A program made the position numbers and the translations under genes. From an uncultured Pirellula sp. (GTDB lineage Bacteria > Planctomycetota > Planctomycetia > Pirellulales > Pirellulaceae), in assembly GCA_903892365.1 (NCBI GenBank), contig CAITIF010000093.1:1-7031 (forward strand): DNA of 7,031 nt, in the 5' to 3' direction. Of the stretch, positions 1-6,949 are shown in pieces. The notes under the pieces are model-generated. The model worked only from the letters and a program-made list of their open reading frames with translations, did no database searches and had not been told where the DNA came from. Position 1 is the stretch's first letter; each line of letters opens with the position of its first letter.

Positions 1-96
1 AATCGCCAGTCCAATTGGCGCTACCAGACAGAGCATCGTGCGCAGGAAGTTACTCCAGCCAGCAAAAGTCAGTAATAGCGAAAATCGATTGGGCAT
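1..96 (-). CDS. Partial N-terminus of a putative membrane protein (runs off left edge)
   Basis: The minus strand is open from an ATG at 96-94 to the window edge, giving 32 codons. The peptide starts MPNRFSLLLTFAGW and continues as an almost unbroken hydrophobic stretch containing LCLVAPIGLAI. This looks like a membrane segment or an uncleaved signal anchor at the start of a membrane protein. A GGTGA element (plus strand 102-106 region) lies close upstream and could pair with the 3' end of 16S rRNA. An in-frame TGA at 114-112 fixes this ATG as the first start after a stop. The gene points away from the central cassette and is probably part of the resident chromosome. Too little is present to name a family, and the call rests only on openness and hydrophobicity. 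Confidence 0.4.
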   Translation of the reverse strand, partial: MPNRFSLLLTFAGWSNFLRTMLCLVAPIGLAI

Positions 97-216
97 GACT
101 TCACCCGCAGTTCAAGTGGCCAATGTTCCAGTTAACGCGGGCGCACTCGCGTCGCGTTGACCGTCGTATTCTACCATTTTAAGGCCTGAATGTCGGTTTT
201 GGAAAAGAGATCATTT

Positions 217-260
217 GTTTAGAGGTGGATTTCAGTCGTGAATTGGACCTATTTCTAAAC
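217..260. repeat. Imperfect inverted repeat (7-bp arms)
   Basis: GTTTAGA at 217-223 is the reverse complement of TCTAAAC at 254-260. Inside it, GGT at 224-226 can extend the stem by pairing with ACC at 247-249. GGTGGA at 224-229 can alternatively pair with TCCACC at 268-273. The element lies between divergent genes and could be an operator or an RNA hairpin. Arms of this length also arise by chance. Confidence 0.25.
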
Positions 261-613
261 GATGAGGTCCACCGTACCCGTTCGACAAGCATTTACGGTA
301 ATCGTGATGGCCAAATGCGTTTTGCGAATTCCCAACACGCCGACCAGAACCTGTGGAGTTGATTTTGGAGAAATCCCCTTTCCAAAGATCGAGGACTTTC
401 AATTGGATGAACTTGCGAACCTCGGCAAATCGAAGTTGGCGAATTGTTTAAGTTTTACGGTGAATGTTACCTGTGTTTTTCACGATGAAGAACTCTTCCG
501 GCAAACAACGTGCGTCACACCGACGCTCGCGATTTCATCCCACAAATGAAGAATCCGCCCGATACGCAGATGACACCCCATCGCTTGCACTTCCGCATCA
601 TTTCGGAACCGCT

Positions 614-619
614 TACAAT
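614..619 (+). promoter_or_regulatory. Possible -10 box of the zinc-ribbon/NTase operon
   Basis: TACAAT matches the sigma-70 -10 consensus at five of six positions and lies 30 bp upstream of the start at 650, giving a short plausible leader. The hexamer 17 bp upstream (591-596, TTCCGC) is a poor -35 box. A better TTGCAC at 585-590 is spaced too far away, at 23 bp. The assignment is tentative. Confidence 0.25.
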
Positions 620-636
620 GTAGGGAAACCAAAAAT

Positions 637-642
637 GGGGAG
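637..642 (+). promoter_or_regulatory. Ribosome binding site deciding the start at 650
   Basis: GGGGAG sits 7 nt before the ATG at 650. The other in-frame ATGs (464, 485, 635) lack a comparable purine-rich element at proper spacing. This is why the start is placed at 650 and not at a longer alternative. Confidence 0.55.
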
Positions 643-649
643 CATCGTC

Positions 650-1168
650 ATGCAACGTATTCGAGTGACCGTACGACATAATCCGGACGACCCAGCGGAT
701 GACCTGCGATGGGCGGCACGCGTACGGCGGGATCTTTGGACTCACTCGCCAGCCGAAATCGACCCAGACAGCCCTCGGCACGGCACACATCGGGACGCGC
801 AGAGCAACGCATTTTTCGAGTTCGCCACAGATCGGTTTCGAGAAGTGCAGCGGGTACTGAATGAATACGGATACGCCGAACGGACCGAGGCGACCGTTGT
901 TCAAGACGAGAACGGCACCGAGTGTGTGAACTGCGGGAACATCACTCCGGAATTCGTGGCCAAGTGTCCAACTTGTCACTTCCGGGAAATTGAAAATTGC
1001 CCCCACTGCAATCATGATGTCGCGCGTTTGGCATACATTCCAAAAGTCGGAGACCTGTTTCAGTGTCCGAACTGTCAACGGAGGGTCCGTCTGCAATTTC
1101 AGGATCCGCTGTTCGACGGGAATGGAGATTACAAACAACCGCTGATCCGTGTCATCGTCGCCGAATAG
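650..1168 (+). CDS. Small protein with four CxxC knuckles (double zinc ribbon), first gene of an operon with an NTase
   Basis: I do not recognise a named family. The 172-residue product has two parts. Residues 1-90 are charged and may fold as a small alpha/beta domain; they include a helical-looking stretch around AFFEFATDRFREVQRVLNEY. Residues 91-145 hold four CxxC pairs at Cys92/95, 106/109, 117/120 and 139/142, the last as CPNC. The spacing fits two consecutive zinc ribbons, each binding one Zn2+ by four cysteines. Such ribbons usually mediate nucleic-acid or protein contacts. The C-terminal tail, 143-172, ends IRVIVAE. There is no signal peptide or membrane segment, so a cytoplasmic protein is expected. 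The nucleotidyltransferase gene begins 11 bp after the stop, so the two are almost certainly co-transcribed. I infer a partner role, such as substrate-recognition subunit or antidote. The regularity of the CxxC pairs makes the reading frame secure; function is unknown. Confidence 0.85.
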   Translation: MQRIRVTVRHNPDDPADDLRWAARVRRDLWTHSPAEIDPDSPRHGTHRDAQSNAFFEFATDRFREVQRVLNEYGYAERTEATVVQDENGTECVNCGNITPEFVAKCPTCHFREIENCPHCNHDVARLAYIPKVGDLFQCPNCQRRVRLQFQDPLFDGNGDYKQPLIRVIVAE

Positions 1169-1179
1169 GATCTGGTCAA

Positions 1180-1875
1180 ATGCAATTTGATTCGGAAGGT
1201 CACGCCCTCATCTCGCCGCTCGAGTTGAGGGCGTTGGCATTCGACAATCCGGATGCACTCATCAACCACTGGTTACTCCCTGGGACACCGATGGCGTTTG
1301 CCACGTATGACCAATACATCCGTTTCGTTGACTATCTTACAGAAAAGACAGGGATTCACCCTCATCAGTTCGTTTTCCGAGGGAGCACTAAAATCGGCTA
1401 CAGCATTTCACCCAATCGCGAGACGAGGAAGACATGGAAGCGGTTCGGTCCCAGTTCAGACCTTGACCTCGCGATTGTCGACCCAAACTTCTATGCCACG
1501 CTCGACGACCAAGTTCGACGTTGGGACCGACAGCCTGAAAATCAAGCTCAAGTGTTGCGATACAGGACTGGCATGGAGTTTGACCGATATCGAGCCCGCG
1601 TGTTCCAAAAAGGTCAGCACGACTGCTACCGTTTCTTTGACGTCCCGCGAGAAATTCAGTGTCTGTCGGATCTACAAAAGATTCTTGAAAACGCCCCCAT
1701 AGCAAAGTGCTGCGTTCATAATTTCGTAGATATCAAGGCATTCATTTTTCGGGATCGCTGGGCGGTGCACCGTCGATATCATACCGATCTTGACGATCTG
1801 CGTCGGGGCTTAACTGCGATCAACAATCCGCTTCCTTCCGCTCCGGATTTGCCATTAGACCCAGACGAGGCATAA
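1180..1875 (+). CDS. Polymerase-beta-fold nucleotidyltransferase domain protein
   Basis: The 231-residue product carries the signature of the DNA polymerase beta nucleotidyltransferase superfamily. FRGSTKIGYS supplies the nucleotide-binding Gly68-Ser69. SDLDLAIV supplies two metal-binding carboxylates, Asp94 and Asp96. VDIKAFIF near residue 184 probably provides the third carboxylate, Asp184, on the last core strand. An intact triad predicts an active enzyme that transfers NMP from an NTP to an unknown acceptor. The GS-to-DxD gap of about 24 residues is longer than in minimal MNT-type enzymes and holds a basic segment, NRETRKTWKR. Residues 1-60 form an N-terminal helical region. No HEPN, PAP/OAS1 C-terminal or helix-turn-helix domain is evident. 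The start is the ATG at 1180, preceded by AGGA at 1167-1170 with 9-nt spacing; the longer in-frame start at 1063 would overlap the zinc ribbons and is rejected. Membership of the fold is confident; acceptor and pathway are not known. A toxin-like or defence role is inferred from context. Confidence 0.88.
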   Translation: MQFDSEGHALISPLELRALAFDNPDALINHWLLPGTPMAFATYDQYIRFVDYLTEKTGIHPHQFVFRGSTKIGYSISPNRETRKTWKRFGPSSDLDLAIVDPNFYATLDDQVRRWDRQPENQAQVLRYRTGMEFDRYRARVFQKGQHDCYRFFDVPREIQCLSDLQKILENAPIAKCCVHNFVDIKAFIFRDRWAVHRRYHTDLDDLRRGLTAINNPLPSAPDLPLDPDEA

Positions 1876-1958
1876 ATCAAAACACGTCAGTGCAGGGGTT
1901 TTTGGGAAACGGGTATGACAAGAAAACGGTATCGACGGGGTCAATAAAACGAACAAAA
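1876..1958. other. Convergent gap between the NTase and NACHT-nuclease genes
   Basis: This 83-bp spacer lies between two stop codons facing each other. I find no strong hairpin followed by a T-run on either strand, so no intrinsic terminator is called. It contains an imperfect direct repeat (1907-1919 and 1924-1936). Without a clear terminator, transcripts from the two sides may overlap at their 3' ends. Confidence 0.5.
1907..1936. repeat. Short imperfect direct repeat in the convergent gap
   Basis: AAACGGGTATGAC at 1907-1919 is followed four bases later by AAACGGTATCGAC at 1924-1936. The two copies differ by one inserted G and one inserted C. The repeat is too short and lacks further copies, so it cannot be called a CRISPR or an att site. 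Confidence 0.3.
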
Positions 1959-4900
1959 TCAGCGCAGCCTGCAGTCAAGAACCAAGGCCCGAATTGGATT
2001 TTCATCGGTGCTCAAGTCCACAGCCTGCTGATCCAACTCTTGTTGAATTTCCTCAAGTGGCTTCTTTGGTGAGGCTTTGTATTGAGTGTGAGATGGGTCC
2101 CATTCTGGGCAAACGAACCATCCAACGAGATAGATGCCGTGACAACCGTCATTGCTGTCGAGATACCGTTCTTTGAGCTGTGCTTTCATGGCTGTAAAGA
2201 GTCCCTGATTCCAACATCCCTTCACTTCAATGATCACACGAATCGTTTCCAGTTCACCCCGCGATCCGTTCTGCATCGGCGCAGAAAGATGAATATCAAT
2301 CCGCTCACCAGGATTGGCACCTTCCCCTCTTCTGATATCGGGTTCTCTGACTGGAACGATACCGCGTTGTCGAAGATCAGACTCTAAGTGCCTCTTTAAG
2401 TAATCTGATAAACGATTTTCGTCTTTCGGACGATAGCCTGTCGCTACCTTCCTTTTTCGCGTTTTGGCTTTTGGCGTTGCCGGAACTTGTGCGATGGACG
2501 GAGACGGATCATTCCAAAGGTCTGGTGCTGCCGGAGTTTCACCCTGCAACCTCTTTTCCAGATCCTTTAGAGATTCGATGATCACATCCACGAACTCGGC
2601 ACCGCTACGAACCATTCGCGACGAACGAGATGCGGTTATCCGCCAAAAATCAGCCAGACCGAATGGGATCCATGTTTTTTTCAATGCGATTTTCTGTGCT
2701 GAACGATAAGACCGCGCGAGAATCGGATCGTCAGCGTGTCGCCCAGTGAGCGCTCGTAACTCAGCCACCGCTTCCCCAGTCCCCCGCAGTTGGAGTTCAG
2801 AAAGTACAGCGTCCCGGAAATAACTACCACCACCTGGAAATAGGTTCGTTTCATTTGGAGGATCGTTATTCCTTGGAAAGAGCCTCCTCAGCATTTCATA
2901 GAGTTCACCGAGTTGATGTTCATTCAATCGTGCTAGGCCGTTGTTTCCGAGACCATCAGTAAATTGCGAAAAAAATTGGCAAGAAAGTTTGTCAGATTCC
3001 TGGAGGCGAGGCCACAATACGTGCCAACCGAGATCTTTTTCTGACCACCAGAGGGCGCTCGCAGCGCTTACCGCACGTTCGCGACGAGATTCGTCTTCTG
3101 GGTCGAATTCGTTTAATATCATTTCTACCAAAGTCCAACCGTTCCGATCGCCATGATTCAACAGCGTAATCAGGAGATTTCCCAAAGATTCAACAGTTGT
3201 CTCCTGTTTGTTTGCGAGCATGAGCGTTACCTTGGCGATCTCTTCTGTCCAGCAGCTGTCAAGTCGCGACAAAAGATGAATGCTCTTGAATAGTCTGTTT
3301 TCTCGTTCCAGCAGCTTACCGATTGTCTCAACCACCGCCCTCCGACCCCTGTTAATCGCGAGAAAAAACAACTTCATTCGGAAATCTGATGAGTTGTCAT
3401 CCTGACGATTATCTGACGGATTCCCAATGACCTCAGGCAACCATCGCTCCCAAACTTCATCGGATAAACTCTCCAGACTGCTTGCGTCCGTTTTGACGAG
3501 CAGAAAAAATGCTCGACATATGGCGAAGTCAGATGGGCGATAACGCCTCGTTCCAAACCATTCTCGCGTGCCGGGCATCCCCTCAACAATCAATCGTATT
3601 GCCATTTTCCGTAATCGATCACGAAAATCCAAACTTGTACTGGACCATGCGGGTAAAACTGTGACATCCTCTCGTTCTTCGTTTATCCGTTTCCGACTAC
3701 CCGATTCGTCTACCTCAAGCCATTCTGTCGCGTGATACCAGTACTCAAACTCACCGGCTTCACATCGTCTGAGACATTGTTCTGCACGCTCAGACGGCGG
3801 AGGGACAAGCGGCGTATGGACGGGATTTGATTGCTTGGAAAGTTCAGACTGCCGATTGATACTCTCCAAGTAGTTGGCCTTCAGTGATGTCGCATATTCC
3901 GAAGGAATTTTAACTTCTGCGAGCCAACAATTAAATACAGGAATTACATTTGGATGATCCTTAAATCTCAAAATCAATTCTGTATCCCGAGCGGGGCGAA
4001 AAACAAATTCCGCCAACTTTGCGAATCGCTGAGCCATACTTGGTGTTTCTGCATCAGCGGCTCTTTCGAGAAGCCATTCTAAATCCAACGAACAAACGAG
4101 CCCGAGCTCTGCATAGGTAAACGTATAGACATCCTGATGTGACTGATCGGCATGTGTGTTCATCAGTTCGAGGATTGCTCGCCGATCTTCAGTGGATACT
4201 GTTGTTGGGTTAACGGCCCAACAATTACGTCGGCTACCGACCCGGGCGATGATTTTCAAAATCGCTTTCGCAAGTTCGGCTTGGACATTGGGGTTTCTGG
4301 CCGCTCCCCAAGCCAATTCAGCAATCTTGTCAATCAGTTCATCAAACCGCGAAATCGGCTCGAAAGCGAAGTCTGAACGTTGACACCAACGCAGTGCTGA
4401 TGGAAGGCAATCTGAGCGAATTGTTTTTGGTAAGTCGATTTGGAGAAATGATGAATAGGAACTTCCGTAATTTGGTGCTTTTAGGTTCGTTAGTGCGTTA
4501 AACAGCTCTTCTGATGTCAGTTCGTTATTTTGCCACAACGCACGAAGTACGTAACCACGAATTGTGTCTCTTGGGTCATTAAAGTCAGTATCTAAAACAT
4601 GGAATTTAAGTTTAATTCGTTGATTCGAATCCGCTAATTCAGCGAGAGCGCGGGTTGATTCTTCGCGAATTACTACGGACTCGTTTGGATTCAGTACGAT
4701 GTCAATCAGATCGTTGGCAAGAGCATTACATTGACATGCGTGTGCCATGTGGATGGCGAAAGCGCGGGTTTCGAAGTTTGACTGCCCATCAGACAGAATC
4801 GACCGCAACTGCAAGGCGATCTCGGGATGATCCAATCGCTTGTAAAATCGACGCAGTTCCCATTCTTGCGTGTCGAGAGTGCTATCTTGCATTCCCCGGA

Positions 4901-6209
4901 TCAGCCGCGTGACCAATAGTTTTCGTACCCCTTCAGAATTGAGTGCGACATCGCTCCGAAGGAGCGTGAACGGATCGTAAGTAAGCAAGTGATTTCGGAA
5001 TTCAGAAGAATACGTCGCCATCCAGCCCGCTGTTTCAGCGAGCTGCGGGGGAACTCGCATGTCGGACAACTGAGGATTTCGAAACAGGCTTATTAAACAA
5101 GGTAATTCTAATTTGGATTTCGCGATGTATCTTGCAGCCAGGAATTCTTGATGAGACCGGTGTACGAATTGAAACGAATCCTCCACAGTGTGTGAAAAAA
5201 GTGGCGTTTCAATTACCTCACGATAGTCGTTTTCTGTGAGCGCCAGTTCTGTTTCTTGTTCTAAGTCGACGGGAACTGCTAAATCTTCCATGTTCAGAAT
5301 ATTTGATGGGCCAGTAGAACGCTGGCGACCTAGCCAAACTGTCGGACGGCCGGTGAACACAGTCGCGGCGGAAATTCGCGATGCAATCTCGCGTTTTTTC
5401 TCCGGTGAGAGGTTCCCAAACACCTTCGAGCTGCGGCGATCAATATTTTCTTCCCGACAAAGGTGTAAGCAACCCTTGTCATAAAGATCGGTCCTGCCGA
5501 ATGGGAGTTTTTCTTCTTTTTTGAATATTCCGAGCAAGAATTGCAAAGTCAACGGAACGCTCGCAAACACTTTGGCGTCAACCCGCGTCAATTCGGCTTG
5601 AAAATGGCTCGGGTTGATTTGCTCTATTTCAAGTGCAGAAAGCATATCTTTCCATCGAAGGGGGGCGAGCTGTGCCAACAACACGGCTTCTTTGCGAAAA
5701 AGACCTTCGAGTTCTTCGGTCAATGCGAGAGGCCATTCAGCGCTACGACATGTGATTCTCAGTCGCAAGCGTTCAAGGTGCTGCTGATTTTTTCTCAGCC
5801 CCTTGCAGAGCTGCTTTCCTACTGTTTTCAGTTGAATTTGACCTTCGTCGAGACTGTCAATCAGAAGAAATAATCGTCCGGTTCCACTCAACCATTCCTG
5901 CCAATCACTCGATTCAAACAGTTCCGATCTCAATTCGCCTTCTGATAGGATATCGATCAAACGAATGTGGATTTGGCGCTCTTCTTGGGGAATTCCGTCT
6001 TGAATCTCACAAAGTTCAGTCGATTTCCCGATCCCCGACTGGCCGAGCAGTACCAAGCAGGGTTTATGATCGAAGTCCTCGCAGGAAATTGAACGACTGT
6101 TCGGCCTCAACCATGACTCAAGTTCTGGGTCAATCAGGAAACCATTGTCATCCAAACTTGGAGGAGCATCCAGGCGAAACCAGAATCGCTTCCATGGGTA
6201 TTTTGGCAT
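1959..6209 (-). CDS. NACHT/STAND NTPase with helical repeats and C-terminal PD-(D/E)xK-like nuclease domain (putative anti-phage protein)
   Basis: The product has 1416 residues with the preferred start. An N-terminal leader (about 1-50) opens MPKYPWKRFWFRLD. The NACHT ATPase follows: Walker A GQSGIGKST at 56-64, Walker B LFLLIDSLDEG at 113-123, a sensor-1-like ITCRSAEWP at 152-160, and FVHRSHQEFLAARYIA at 348-363, the conserved element after the NTPase core in NACHT proteins. Residues about 400-1230 are helical; 460-605 look like HEAT repeats, a likely sensor surface. A basic, Pro-rich linker (1230-1258) precedes the C-terminal domain (about 1265-1416). There RIDIHLS (Asp1305), VIIEVKG (Glu1328-x-Lys1330) and AQLKERY (Gln1344) fit a PD-(D/E)xK nuclease core. 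By analogy with bacterial NACHT and Avs proteins, ATP-dependent assembly on an invader signal would activate the nuclease. It is probably cytoplasmic, as no membrane segment is seen. Domain calls are from motifs; the defence role is inferred. The frame is open upstream to an ATG at 6464, which would add 85 residues. Confidence 0.92.
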   Translation of the reverse strand: MPKYPWKRFWFRLDAPPSLDDNGFLIDPELESWLRPNSRSISCEDFDHKPCLVLLGQSGIGKSTELCEIQDGIPQEERQIHIRLIDILSEGELRSELFESSDWQEWLSGTGRLFLLIDSLDEGQIQLKTVGKQLCKGLRKNQQHLERLRLRITCRSAEWPLALTEELEGLFRKEAVLLAQLAPLRWKDMLSALEIEQINPSHFQAELTRVDAKVFASVPLTLQFLLGIFKKEEKLPFGRTDLYDKGCLHLCREENIDRRSSKVFGNLSPEKKREIASRISAATVFTGRPTVWLGRQRSTGPSNILNMEDLAVPVDLEQETELALTENDYREVIETPLFSHTVEDSFQFVHRSHQEFLAARYIAKSKLELPCLISLFRNPQLSDMRVPPQLAETAGWMATYSSEFRNHLLTYDPFTLLRSDVALNSEGVRKLLVTRLIRGMQDSTLDTQEWELRRFYKRLDHPEIALQLRSILSDGQSNFETRAFAIHMAHACQCNALANDLIDIVLNPNESVVIREESTRALAELADSNQRIKLKFHVLDTDFNDPRDTIRGYVLRALWQNNELTSEELFNALTNLKAPNYGSSYSSFLQIDLPKTIRSDCLPSALRWCQRSDFAFEPISRFDELIDKIAELAWGAARNPNVQAELAKAILKIIARVGSRRNCWAVNPTTVSTEDRRAILELMNTHADQSHQDVYTFTYAELGLVCSLDLEWLLERAADAETPSMAQRFAKLAEFVFRPARDTELILRFKDHPNVIPVFNCWLAEVKIPSEYATSLKANYLESINRQSELSKQSNPVHTPLVPPPSERAEQCLRRCEAGEFEYWYHATEWLEVDESGSRKRINEEREDVTVLPAWSSTSLDFRDRLRKMAIRLIVEGMPGTREWFGTRRYRPSDFAICRAFFLLVKTDASSLESLSDEVWERWLPEVIGNPSDNRQDDNSSDFRMKLFFLAINRGRRAVVETIGKLLERENRLFKSIHLLSRLDSCWTEEIAKVTLMLANKQETTVESLGNLLITLLNHGDRNGWTLVEMILNEFDPEDESRRERAVSAASALWWSEKDLGWHVLWPRLQESDKLSCQFFSQFTDGLGNNGLARLNEHQLGELYEMLRRLFPRNNDPPNETNLFPGGGSYFRDAVLSELQLRGTGEAVAELRALTGRHADDPILARSYRSAQKIALKKTWIPFGLADFWRITASRSSRMVRSGAEFVDVIIESLKDLEKRLQGETPAAPDLWNDPSPSIAQVPATPKAKTRKRKVATGYRPKDENRLSDYLKRHLESDLRQRGIVPVREPDIRRGEGANPGERIDIHLSAPMQNGSRGELETIRVIIEVKGCWNQGLFTAMKAQLKERYLDSNDGCHGIYLVGWFVCPEWDPSHTQYKASPKKPLEEIQQELDQQAVDLSTDENPIRALVLDCRLR

Positions 6210-6464
6210 CTCATACGCCTTTCTTGAAATGACACGAATACAACGTGGCCAATTCGACGGGTGCTTGTAGTTCCGTATCGCGAAAAAAGGAGAATATTCG
6301 ACGTAAATTTCTGGCTGTTCACCAGATTTGATGCGTCGAGTTTGACTTGGGCAGCTTACCAAGTTGATGATTCCAATCAATTTCAATCGTTTTGTGAGTG
6401 CGAGAGCCGTAGGTTTTTTCGTTGGTCCGTCTGGCGATGTTGTTGAATCCTTCGACAATTCCAT
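6210..6464 (-). other. In-frame upstream extension of the NACHT-nuclease gene (alternative N-terminus)
   Basis: The reading frame stays open for 85 codons above the preferred start, to an ATG at 6464-6462. That ATG has AGGA at 6478-6475 with a 10-nt spacing, so it cannot be dismissed. The extension is rich in Ser, Pro, Arg and Lys and shows no domain. As I recall, relatives of this NACHT subfamily begin close to a Y-x-W-K-R-F-W motif, which here directly follows the ATG at 6209. I therefore read this stretch as the 5' leader and promoter region, with moderate confidence. If it is translated, the protein has 1501 residues. Confidence 0.5.
6218..6222 (-). promoter_or_regulatory. Ribosome binding site supporting the NACHT start at 6209
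   Basis: On the minus strand AAAGG, within AAGAAAGG, lies 8 nt before the ATG at 6209-6207. The spacing is close to ideal and better than that of the AGGA element before the upstream ATG at 6464. Together with the family-like N-terminal motif just after it, this decides the preferred start. Confidence 0.45.
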
Positions 6465-6613
6465 ACGACATTGTTCCTACTGCGCTAAACCCATTGAGGA
6501 TTAACGAGCGAGGGGCTGGCAGCATTCGAGCTACCCGCTTCATCTCCCAAGCGAAACAGATACTGAGAACTGTTGGCGTACGTTTTCGGACAGTTGCAAT
6601 TGGACGTGAGGAA

Positions 6614-6635
6614 GATCGTATTTCAGTAAACGATC
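6614..6635. repeat. Small inverted repeat, possible operator upstream of the NACHT gene
   Basis: GATCGT at 6614-6619 and ACGATC at 6630-6635 are perfect reverse complements separated by 10 bp. The centre-to-centre spacing of about one and a half helical turns is compatible with a dimeric repressor site, but six-base arms are short. It lies about 150 bp upstream of the 6464 ATG and 330 bp upstream of the kinase start. Confidence 0.25.
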
Positions 6636-6949
6636 CCTCATTCACGGGTCATTTTGCTCTCAGGTTCCCGTGGTGGCGTCGAATCGCTGTCAGCTTCAAC
6701 CGTATCGGCTGGTACATCGGACGCATTTGTTCGGATACTCGGCCCAAAAAGTTCGGCTATGCACCATCCGTCTGCGACTTCACATTTTCGGAAAAGCAGG
6801 ATTTCTGGAACCCGCATTGACTGAAGTTGCTGTGGATTAGATGATGCTGCGGATTGGATCGGCGGATTCTTCGAACTGCGATGGCGGTTTTGGGGTTATC
6901 TACTGGTCCTGCACCTGCCGTCGGGATGACGCGCGATTGACACCGAGCC

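Larger units (their letters stand above)
97..649. other. Interval without a convincing gene, left of the zinc-ribbon/NTase operon
   Basis: About 550 bp separate two divergently pointing genes, so promoters for both should lie here. An open frame at 262-549 (95 codons) has no ribosome binding site, no recognisable motif and a composition that does not look like protein, so I do not call it. The frame of the zinc-ribbon gene is open further upstream, to ATGs at 464 and 485, but that stretch is rich in Ser, Arg, His and Pro and reads like untranslated leader. Visible structure is limited to an inverted repeat at 217-260 and a -10-like TACAAT at 614. I see no transposase remnant, tRNA or CRISPR. 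Confidence 0.5.

Noticed and set aside
262..549. Plus-strand open frame of 95 codons starting MRSTVPVRQAF
   Set aside because: No ribosome binding site, no motif, no recognisable similarity, and it overlaps in part another open frame. I see no evidence that it is translated.
464..649. Longer N-terminus for the zinc-ribbon protein (ATGs at 464, 485 or 635)
   Set aside because: The added residues are Ser/Arg/His/Pro-rich with no domain, and only the ATG at 650 has a well-spaced GGGGAG.
728..745. RDLWTH (R-x4-H) resembling a HEPN ribonuclease motif in the zinc-ribbon protein, tempting because NTases often pair with HEPN proteins
   Set aside because: It sits at residue 27, with no preceding helical bundle, while HEPN motifs lie late in a domain of about 100 residues or more. 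Chance match.
515..1138. Minus-strand open frame of 207 codons
   Set aside because: It lies opposite the zinc-ribbon gene, whose eight regularly spaced cysteines show that the plus strand is the coding strand.
1063..1179. Extended start for the NTase at 1063
   Set aside because: It would overlap the last zinc-ribbon knuckle of the upstream gene out of frame. The ATG at 1180 has AGGA at good spacing and follows the upstream stop by 11 bp.
1907..1936. Direct repeat considered as a CRISPR remnant or attachment site
   Set aside because: Only two imperfect 13-base copies 4 bp apart, no spacer-length interval, and no matching copy seen elsewhere in the window.
6422..6820. Plus-strand open frame of 132 codons right of the NACHT gene
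   Set aside because: No domain or ribosome binding site; Arg/Ser/Phe-rich composition like translated noncoding DNA; and it begins inside the antisense of the NACHT upstream frame.
6937..6942. TTGACA as a -35 box for the kinase gene
   Set aside because: A -10 box at proper spacing would fall on the start codon itself, and no TATAAT-like hexamer is there.
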